64,000 nt of DNA, taken from contig CAWGHZ010000007.1 in assembly GCA_963822575.1 (NCBI GenBank), positions 372,001 to 436,000 on the forward strand, given 5' to 3'. Below the pieces are notes generated by a model. The model ran no database searches and was not told where the DNA came from. It was given only the letters and a program-made list of their open reading frames with translations. The position numbers and the translations under genes are program-made. Source of the DNA: CAWGHZ01 sp963822575 (GTDB taxonomy: Bacteria; Pseudomonadota; Alphaproteobacteria; MPNO01; DASWLB01). Of the stretch, positions 57,566-64,000 are shown piece after piece (position 1 is the stretch's first letter; each line of letters starts with the position of its first letter).

Positions 57566-58522
57566 CTACAAGCCGGGCGGCCGATCCGACGCCGGATCCG
57601 TTCCGAGCGCCTTCGCTCTCGCCTCGGCGACCTTGTTTGCAAGCGCTGTGCAGTACGGAACGGGGTTGCCGTCGACCACCAGGATCGGCTTTCGCGCCCT
57701 CGCGGCCTGTGTTACGGCGTCGTAGGCAGACGCCGCTTGCTTGTGCTGGTCTTGCGAAGCCGAGATGTTTTCCTCCTCGAGCTTCGCCAGGCTCGCATAG
57801 CACCAGTAGATCGCGAGTTGCCGGTCCACGAACGTCTCGAGCACGCCCGTTTTACCGGTCGGCACATCGGCGAGGCCGTGGCTTTGCGCATCCAGTACCC
57901 TGTCTCCGGCGATTGCGACGCGGTAGTCGTTGAGGATCGCAATGAGATCCGGCTCCTTCTTGTCCGATGGCCAGGTCGCGCCTGCGCGCAGCCTTTCGAG
58001 TTCGACATCGTTGTACCGGTCGGTGGCGGCTTCGGCCAAGGTCAGGGGCACGACGAGATCGAACATACCGCAATCGCGTGGCGGTTTGCTTTGGGGCGGA
58101 TTGACCGTCTCGCAGGCGCTTTTCCCCTTCTGGGCGATTTCCGCAGCGAGCCCCGTCTCGGCATCGCCCGAATGCCAGACCTTGATGGCCGCCCGGTAAA
58201 AATAGCTGATGCGGTCGAGGGTGCCGGCATCCGCGGTTATGCCGTCGACGGCCGCCACGTCGCGTTTCGCGTCGGCGAGCAGGGCGAGCCGCGCGGCTTC
58301 TGGGGTCGGACCGATCGAATTCTCGAAGGTTTCGTCCGGGGCGATCGCGGCACCCTTGCCTTCCTTCGCCAGCACGTAGGCACGATGCTCGGCGGCGAAC
58401 AGGCTGTCGACGCCCTGTTCCAGGCGCTTCTGGCTGTCGAGATGATCGAGCGCCGTGCAGCCCGCCAAAACTCCGCCCACCACAAGGGTGGCCAGCAGAT
58501 ATCGCAATGTCGTGTGTCGCAT
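57566..58522 (-). CDS. Lipoprotein of unknown function
   Basis: 318 residues starting MRHTTLRYLLATLVVGGVLA with a lipobox LAGC. The rest is mainly helical with Ala-rich repeats and several Cys (CETVNPPQSKPPRDCGMF, YWCYASL). ATG 58522 is preferred; AAAGGA lies 12 bases upstream. It is followed by nothing in the same direction but lies just downstream of the long gene 58540-60436 and is probably co-expressed. The family is not recognised. Confidence 0.7.
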   Translation of the reverse strand: MRHTTLRYLLATLVVGGVLAGCTALDHLDSQKRLEQGVDSLFAAEHRAYVLAKEGKGAAIAPDETFENSIGPTPEAARLALLADAKRDVAAVDGITADAGTLDRISYFYRAAIKVWHSGDAETGLAAEIAQKGKSACETVNPPQSKPPRDCGMFDLVVPLTLAEAATDRYNDVELERLRAGATWPSDKKEPDLIAILNDYRVAIAGDRVLDAQSHGLADVPTGKTGVLETFVDRQLAIYWCYASLAKLEEENISASQDQHKQAASAYDAVTQAARARKPILVVDGNPVPYCTALANKVAEARAKALGTDPASDRPPGL

Positions 58523-58539
58523 GATGATTTCGAATCCTT

Positions 58540-60436
58540 TCAACTGCGTGCGGCCAGTATTTTCTCGACAAGCGCCTGACCGCTTGCCGTAAGGGTGTTG
58601 TCCGGACCGATAATCGCTTCGACATTGCCGTCGGCGAGAAGGCGGCTAAGCAGCGCACCGTAAAGCGCAAGCCATTCTTTCGAGCCGTATTCGAATGCGC
58701 CGTGCGCCCCCTTCACCGACATCAGTTTGTTGATCTGATCGACAAGTGCCGCGAGCTTCGCGTCGCTCAGCGCGCGCTCGGCGCCGACCGCATTGCCTGC
58801 CATCGCTCGCAGCGTGGTGGTGATCGCCTGCTTCAGCGTATCGCCAAACAGGACCTGGCCCGATTCCCGCGCCGCCCGCAGGTCGCTGGCGGTTGTCGAA
58901 AGAATCTGCCGGATCGCCTGTTCGCCGACGTAGCCCTCCGGACCGGAGGCGTCGAAGCCGAACAGCCGGCCGGGATTTGCGGCCGCCTCCTCCGCCGCGA
59001 CGGCCGCGATCTCGAGCCAGTCGTCGCCGGAGAGCAACAAATGCGTGTCGGCTGCCATAGCGCGCACGACGCCCGCCACCAGCGATTGCAGCTCCTGCCC
59101 GTCGCCTGCGATCATGCCCGGAGTGGCGGCGACCTGATTGAGAAAGACCCGCGCCAACGACGTGAGCTGGGCGGTGGACATCAGCGTGTCCAACGCACCG
59201 TCCCCGGCGAGGCCGGTCTCGATGCCGCCGATCACGTTCTGCAGGGACTTCTCGACAACCGCTTCCCAATTCTTGTCGCCGACGACGTTCACGAGGCCGG
59301 GGATGTTCGCCTTCAGGCTATCCAGCGCTGCGATGGCGATGACCATGCCGAGCTCTTGGTTGAAGTTCGGTCCCGAGTTCTCTGAGGACCTTGGCGACCC
59401 CGCCCAGCAGATCGGAAAAAAACTTGTCCTTGGCGTCGCCCGACTTTCCAAGAAACAGTTCCGGCCGGTCGGCGACGACGCCGACGGCGCTCGTGTAGAG
59501 CGCGATCAGCCCATTCTTCGTGAAGACGTCGTCAAGCCCGTTGTCCGCGACCGTCTTGAGGAGCGATGCGGTCAGCGCGCCGACCGCTTTTTCCGGGTCG
59601 AATTTGGCGCCCAGGAACGCCTTTTCGTTCTCCGCAAGCGTCTTGAATGCTGCCGACGACGCCGGTCCGAGGACCGCATCGACCACGTTCTGCCATCTTA
59701 CCTGCTCGGCCAGACCCGCCTTGTTGTCGAAGGCAGCGAGGACCGGCGTCGCCACGTTCTTGACGAGTTGCTGCAAGTGAGTCTCGTCGAAAAGAAAGCC
59801 CGGCTTGTCGACGACCGTCTGCAAACCTGCGCGCAAAACGATGCCAAGGACACGCTCTCCAAAAAACTGTTGCGGTCCATAGGCGCCGTCGTCGGGGATC
59901 AATTCGGAAACGTTCTCGGCAAACGCGCCGATCAGCTTTTCGCCATTGCCGCCAACGCCCAATATGCCGGGGTTCGCGCCTACGAACTCGAGCGCCACGT
60001 CGGCCAGCGCCACGGCGAAGCGCTCCCATGGCTCCAAAGGGCGATTGGGGTCTTTCGGATCCCACTGTCGCAACCGTTCGCCGAAGGCGAGGTTTTCAAG
60101 TTGCGCATCGGTCACGCTGCCGTATTTCTCGGTGAGCTTCTGTCTTGCGATGGCCTTTTGGAGAACAGGAATTTCGGTCTTATCGTGCTGCTGGAATTTC
60201 TCCCATGCCGCGCGAAGTGCGGGATCTTTTTCGAGCAGTTTTTGCATTGCGGGGTCATGCCCGAATGCGCCCCTGGTTGCGACCGCGTTGGACACAAACA
60301 ACAACCCGTCCACGTTGGCATCCGGTACCAGCTGGTCGCGATCGCGCACGTATTGGGAGAGCGCCGAGTCGCCCGCCCCGACCAGCCTGATCGTCGCCCG
60401 GACGGCTGCGATAAGAAGAGCAGAAGTAAGCGGCAT
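58540..60436 (-). pseudogene. Long protein of unknown function interrupted by a frameshift near 59372
   Basis: ATG 60436 (MPLTSALLIAAVRATIRLVG) has AAAGGAG nine bases upstream. The frame codes a helical protein through FFSDLLGGVAKVLRELG and then breaks. The adjacent frame continues smoothly with PNFNQELGMVIAIAALDSLK to the stop at 58540. Removing one base between 59368 and 59375 (plus strand) gives about 631 residues. The predicted structure is helical and Ala/Leu-rich, with no signal peptide. Family not recognised. It could be two genes only if the second started without a proper site, which is less likely. Confidence 0.7.
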
Positions 60437-60745
60437 GTCCGGTTGCTCCTTTGACAAGAAGGTGCAGTCTCGATCGAGCCGGCGGCACGCGGCGGCAGGC
60501 GATGCCGGATTGATCGCCGCGATCGCTCTTAAAGAGCGTCGGTAGGCCAGTATACGGTCGAACAAAAATTTGAGCTACGGCGCCCTGTATTCCGTCGCCG
60601 TGCTCGATCCAAATACCCGCAATAGATGGTTCGTCAACAGAATATGCACAGAAATGTGACTGCAAATTCAGACACGACATTGCGCGACTGTTGCGCGACT
60701 ATACGGTGGCCGAATATCCTGGAACGTCAGTGGTGGGTAGGGACG

Positions 60746-61699
60746 ATGGCCCGGATCCTTTTCCAGAGGGCGGCACCTGGGACCCGGCTCGTCCGTGGAG
60801 AAAACATCCGTCGCCTGCAAGCCGCGTTAGAGACGGCAGGACACAAGGTCGGCGTCCTCGACGGCATTTTCGGCGGCGACACCGAGGCGGCGCTCAAGTC
60901 CTGGCAGCGGACCGGGAACAAGCCGGCCGACGGCGCCATCGCCTTCGAAGACTGGCCGACCCTTACCGGCGCGCCCGTTCCCCCGCTGCGCGACCGCGCG
61001 CTGCAGCTGACCGCCGACTTCGAGAGCCACGGGTTCGGCAAGGTGGTCGGCAATTTCGACGGCGCGTGGCTGACCTGGGGAATCATCGGGTTTACGATGA
61101 AGCACGGGGAGGTGCAGCGCATCCTGAACGAGGTGCGCCAGCGCCACCCGGCGCTCCTCACAGAGGCGTTCGGTCCGCTCGAGGTCGAGCTTGCCGCCGC
61201 GCTCGACGGTGGTCCGGCGGAGCAGGAGGCGTTCGGCAACCGCATCTCGATCGGCCAGGGCCACTACAAGGTGGCGCCCGATTGGGCGGGGGGGTTTGCG
61301 AGGCTCGGCACGTTCCCCGAAGTCCAGGAGATCCAACTGCGCGGCGTGCAGAGGTACTGGGCGATCGCGGTGCGCGACGCCGGCCGGTTCGGCCTCGCCT
61401 CAGAGCTCGGCCTCGCGCTTTGTTTCGACATCGCCGTGCAGAACGGCGGCGTCGATTTTCAGACCGAGGAGAACTCGATCCGGCGCCGGCTCGCACAGGA
61501 TCCGCCCACAGGCGAGGCAGAGGTTCGCACGCTGATCGCCGACGTGGTCGCCGAGAACAGCCGCGCCGAATACATCGCCGACGTGCGCAACCGGAAACGG
61601 ACCATCGCGACCGGCGCGGGCACCGTGCACGGCGCCGCGTACCGCCTGGCGGACTGGGGGCTCGCGGACGTGGCGGTGCCGGAGGGCGAGATCGGGTAG
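60746..61699 (+). CDS. Peptidoglycan-binding domain protein with a chitosanase/lysozyme-like domain
   Basis: 317 residues from MARILFQRAAPGTRLVRGEN (ATG 60746). The N-terminal PG_binding_1-type domain shows IRRLQAALETAGHKVGVLDG then IFGGDTEAALKSWQ. After a linker, FESHGFGKVVGNFDGAWLTW resembles the active-site region of GH46 chitosanase-like lysozyme-fold enzymes, with an acidic residue in TADFE. No signal peptide is seen, so it would need another export route or act inside. It is divergent from the long frameshifted gene. Confidence 0.7.
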   Translation: MARILFQRAAPGTRLVRGENIRRLQAALETAGHKVGVLDGIFGGDTEAALKSWQRTGNKPADGAIAFEDWPTLTGAPVPPLRDRALQLTADFESHGFGKVVGNFDGAWLTWGIIGFTMKHGEVQRILNEVRQRHPALLTEAFGPLEVELAAALDGGPAEQEAFGNRISIGQGHYKVAPDWAGGFARLGTFPEVQEIQLRGVQRYWAIAVRDAGRFGLASELGLALCFDIAVQNGGVDFQTEENSIRRRLAQDPPTGEAEVRTLIADVVAENSRAEYIADVRNRKRTIATGAGTVHGAAYRLADWGLADVAVPEGEIG

Positions 61700-61744
61700 G
61701 CGGCGCCGCAACGTGGCGCTCGATGCGGGAAGGGGAGGCGCAGC

Positions 61745-63001
61745 ATGTCCGTGCTTTTGAACCATGCGGTCGAGATTCAGGGAGCCGGCAGCGTTCTTCT
61801 TCTCGTGGGATTCCTCATCATCACCACCCAGCTCCAGACGAAGGCCGTCGCGAAGCTTTCCATCATTTTGGATGGCTGTTCCGATGAGGTGAAGGGGACT
61901 GGCCTGTTCCGTTCCGCCTGGACCTTTTTCGAGCGCCGGAAGGTGGTCAACCCGTTCATTACCGGCGACCACGCCATCGCCACCTGGTTTCTCGTCTTCG
62001 TGGTATTTTGCGGCTCCGTCGTCGCATATTTCGGCGCCATGCTTTTCGCCGACCCGCACCAAGCGGACTCTCTGGCGCGCAGCTATGTGCTCGGGGGCGC
62101 GATCGCGGCGGATCCGACCGCGACGCCGGGCGAAATCCAAGCGTACGAATCCCAGACGCTTTTTATCGGCACCATGGCGTTCATAGGCGCCTACATCTGG
62201 ACACTTTATCAGCTCATCAGCCGCCTCAACAACGACGTCGTCAGTCCGATCACCTACTACATGCTCTCCATACAAATCCTGGCGGCCGTCCTGGTCGCGA
62301 GCATGGCGCGGCATATCGTCGACGCGATACCCGGCTTCCGGGAGACGGTATTTTTCGAGGACGGCAAGGCCCCGGTCGGACTGGCGCTTTTGGGCTTCGC
62401 CATCGGCTGGAACCCGACCCTTTGGATCAACGAGATCGTGGTGCGCGCGGGTCAGGTGCTGAAAATTATCACCCCCACGCAACAGTTTCCCGACAAAGAG
62501 CATTTCCCCAGCAACATGCCCCTGGGTCTGATCGTCGGGCTCGTCGACGAGAAGATCGAGCGATTGAGGGAGATCGATATCGACAATTGCCAGAAGCTGG
62601 CGATGGAGAATGCCGTCATCATCTGGACGAGATCGCCGTACACGTTCGAGGTGATTATCGACTGGATTGCGCAGGCACAGCTGTTGATGATCGTTGATTC
62701 GAAAAACGCCGTGACCCTGAGGAAGCTGGGGATCGCCAACGTCTTCGACTACATACTGGCGCTCCGCGACGATGCGGCGGTTGCGACCCTTTCGACGGCC
62801 CTCGATGTGCCGGTTGCTCTTTTCGGGGTGCACGCGTCGGCGATCCGCAATAATCCGGCATTTCAGCAGCTTGATGAGCTTCGCCACGCCATCCGCGTCG
62901 AGCCGAAGCCGCTCGTTGCCCCTGGCTCGATCGGCGACGACAAGGGGCGGGGCGTCCTGGTCGATACGTCGAGCGCGCGCGATGCGAGCGTGACCGCGTG
63001 A
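61745..63001 (+). CDS. Membrane protein with helix-hairpin-helix-like C-terminal repeats, unknown function
   Basis: 418 residues. Four to five helices in the first 240 residues (GSVLLLVGFLIITTQL, FLVFVVFCGSVVAYFGAML, LFIGTMAFIGAYIWTLYQLI, MLSIQILAAVLVASMA). The C-terminal cytoplasmic-looking part has LREIDIDNCQKLAMENAVII and VDSKNAVTLRKLGIANVFDY, which resemble SAM/helix-hairpin-helix-like units. I recall similar proteins beside DUF2235 genes, and that is true here too. The function is unknown. Confidence 0.65.
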   Translation: MSVLLNHAVEIQGAGSVLLLVGFLIITTQLQTKAVAKLSIILDGCSDEVKGTGLFRSAWTFFERRKVVNPFITGDHAIATWFLVFVVFCGSVVAYFGAMLFADPHQADSLARSYVLGGAIAADPTATPGEIQAYESQTLFIGTMAFIGAYIWTLYQLISRLNNDVVSPITYYMLSIQILAAVLVASMARHIVDAIPGFRETVFFEDGKAPVGLALLGFAIGWNPTLWINEIVVRAGQVLKIITPTQQFPDKEHFPSNMPLGLIVGLVDEKIERLREIDIDNCQKLAMENAVIIWTRSPYTFEVIIDWIAQAQLLMIVDSKNAVTLRKLGIANVFDYILALRDDAAVATLSTALDVPVALFGVHASAIRNNPAFQQLDELRHAIRVEPKPLVAPGSIGDDKGRGVLVDTSSARDASVTA

Positions 63002-63087
63002 CCCGACATCCCCGCCGGGTCGCGTTTCGGCTTCGGTCGTAGCGAGGGAGGCGTCCGGTCGCCCAGCACGGCAGGCCGGGCGAGAGA

Positions 63088-63792
63088 ATGATGACAGACT
63101 TCGCGCCCCGTAGGTTCGTCACCTGTTTCGACGGCACGTGGAACGCGCCCGACAAGGGCGCCAATCCGACGAACGTCGTGAAGATGGTGCGGACCATCCG
63201 CAACGTGGATGACGACGGCGTGACGCAGGTCACGTTCTACGACAAGGGCGTCGGCACGGCCGGCGGGACCGACAAGTTCGTCGGCGGCGGCCTGGGCGTC
63301 GGGCTGACGGCCAACGTGGTCGACGGCTACCGGTTCTTCGCCAACAACTACGTGCCGGGCGACGAGCTCTACATCTTCGGCTTCTCGAGCGGCGCCTACA
63401 CCGCGCGCAGCCTCGCCGGGCTGATCGGCATTGCCGGGCTCCTGGACCCGACGGAGCTGGGCGAGAGCATGACCAAGGTCAAGGACATCTATCGCGATCC
63501 CGATGTGGAGCCAGCCGACAAGCGCGCCGCGCGGGCCGGACGATGCCCGTCATCGATTGGAATGGAGACCCCATCGAGCCTGCCGAGAACGCCCCGTGGC
63601 CAGGCCCCGGGGCCCAAACTCCCGGAGACGCCGACATGCCGCCGACAGAAGACACTCCGCCGCCCCGCTCGTGGCTTTCGTTCCTGCGCACCGCCCGCGC
63701 CGGGCTCGCCGTGCTCGTGCTCGCCTATCTCGGGCTCCTGGTGCCTTCCCAGACCGGCGACGAGCTCGCCGCGCTGGTCGAGCTGCCGGTGA
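63088..63792 (+). CDS. DUF2235 alpha/beta-hydrolase domain protein, apparently truncated
   Basis: The first about 147 residues match the DUF2235 (T6SS phospholipase-like) N-terminus: RFVTCFDGTWNAPDKGANPT, then the nucleophile elbow FGFSSGAYTARSLAGLIG with Ser in G-F-S-S-G. After KDIYRDPDVEPADKR the frame becomes unlike protein and ends at 63792. Complete DUF2235 proteins are several hundred residues. A membrane-protein frame begins at 63543 where the domain stops, so the C-terminal two thirds were lost or shifted. ATG 63088 or 63091 starts the gene. Confidence 0.7.
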   Translation: MMTDFAPRRFVTCFDGTWNAPDKGANPTNVVKMVRTIRNVDDDGVTQVTFYDKGVGTAGGTDKFVGGGLGVGLTANVVDGYRFFANNYVPGDELYIFGFSSGAYTARSLAGLIGIAGLLDPTELGESMTKVKDIYRDPDVEPADKRAARAGRCPSSIGMETPSSLPRTPRGQAPGPKLPETPTCRRQKTLRRPARGFRSCAPPAPGSPCSCSPISGSWCLPRPATSSPRWSSCR

Positions 63793-64000
63793 GCCCGTTC
63801 AGCGGTTTCGTGATGCTGCAGCTCGCCGTCGCGCTCCTTTCCTTCAGCGCATGGTACTGGGCGCGAACCGCGGTTGCCGCCCGCTACGAGGCGCCGGACA
63901 CGCGGGGCGGCCGTGACGGCCTGCCCGCCGAGGTCGATCGGTGTGCCTATGAGGCGGTGCCGCGCCTTCTGTTCGGGATGGGATCGCTCCTCGGGCTCGC
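63543..64000 (+). CDS. Membrane protein, 3' truncated by window edge
   Basis: The frame from ATG 63543 (MPVIDWNGDPIEPAENAPWP) stays open to the window end. A Pro-rich acidic linker precedes LRTARAGLAVLVLAYLGLLV (membrane helix), then FVMLQLAVALLSFSAWYWAR (second helix) and the beginning of a third. It overlaps the decayed DUF2235 tail. It may be the amputated C-terminal half of that protein or a separate membrane partner; only the sequence beyond 64000 can tell. Confidence 0.65.
   Translation, partial: MPVIDWNGDPIEPAENAPWPGPGAQTPGDADMPPTEDTPPPRSWLSFLRTARAGLAVLVLAYLGLLVPSQTGDELAALVELPVSPFSGFVMLQLAVALLSFSAWYWARTAVAARYEAPDTRGGRDGLPAEVDRCAYEAVPRLLFGMGSLLGL

Noticed and set aside
1..64000. CRISPR arrays, tRNA or rRNA genes, prophage genes
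   Set aside because: No regularly spaced repeats, cloverleaf-like segments, rRNA core sequences or phage structural genes were noticed on either strand. The absence was judged by eye, not by a search tool.

Overview
This is a high-GC window with dense, tightly overlapping genes, most likely from an alphaproteobacterium (Hyphomicrobiales or Rhodospirillales type). That rests on a TIGR02300-type FYDLN zinc-ribbon gene, an IS5-type element of the IS1031 group, cpn/cox-style molybdenum hydroxylase genes and the codon usage. I see no tRNA, rRNA, CRISPR array or prophage.

Region 1 (1-5.2 kb) holds the 3' end of an isoquinoline-oxidoreductase-like molybdenum hydroxylase subunit, a PEP mutase/isocitrate lyase family gene with a small downstream gene, an intact IS5-family element flanked by a TTA duplication, and an acyl-CoA-dehydrogenase-fold flavin enzyme. 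Region 2 (5.1-28 kb) looks like a catabolic island. It has four Rieske ring-hydroxylating oxygenases, two complete SsuABC/NMT1-type ABC importers (one with duplicated binding proteins), a fused TRAP transporter, an SDR, two alpha/beta hydrolases (one only a remnant), a frameshifted isochorismatase-family gene, a class II aldolase, an orphan molybdenum hydroxylase subunit and a 3-hydroxyisobutyrate-dehydrogenase-like enzyme. Two paralogous small proteins resembling the recombinase domain sit in the operons of the two most similar Rieske enzymes. The island has two divergent promoter regions, each with a perfect inverted repeat. The natural substrate cannot be read from sequence; aromatic or heterocyclic carboxylates or sulfonates are plausible.

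Region 3 (28-39.5 kb) looks like a stress and cold-adaptation segment: a GH13 enzyme, small exported and membrane proteins, several zinc-ribbon microproteins, a fatty-acid desaturase, a cold-shock protein with a leader hairpin, and an RhlE-type DEAD-box helicase followed by TIGR02300 and small genes. Region 4 (39.9-47.2 kb) is a seven-gene operon. It encodes an XRE regulator followed by hydrogenase-4-like subunits B, C, E, F, G and I. The large subunit lacks the nickel-ligating cysteine pairs, so it looks like an energy-converting-hydrogenase-related (Ehr) complex and not a hydrogenase.

Region 5 (47.3-50.5 kb) has VOC and DoxX genes divergent from an HxlR regulator with a near-consensus promoter and palindromic operator, then a DUF899 remnant and a Sel1 protein. 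Region 6 (50.7-57.5 kb) is an operon for a Tat-targeted, three-subunit molybdenum hydroxylase. Its FAD subunit has an extra cysteine cluster. It is followed by a one-TM protein and a cytochrome b561, which suggests a membrane-coupled periplasmic dehydrogenase. Region 7 (57.5-64 kb) is an uncharacterised set: a lipoprotein, a long frameshifted gene, a peptidoglycan-binding/chitosanase-like protein, a membrane protein, a truncated DUF2235 hydrolase and a partial membrane protein.

Several genes carry single-base frameshifts, often at short homopolymers. They are either recent decay or assembly errors; raw reads would decide.
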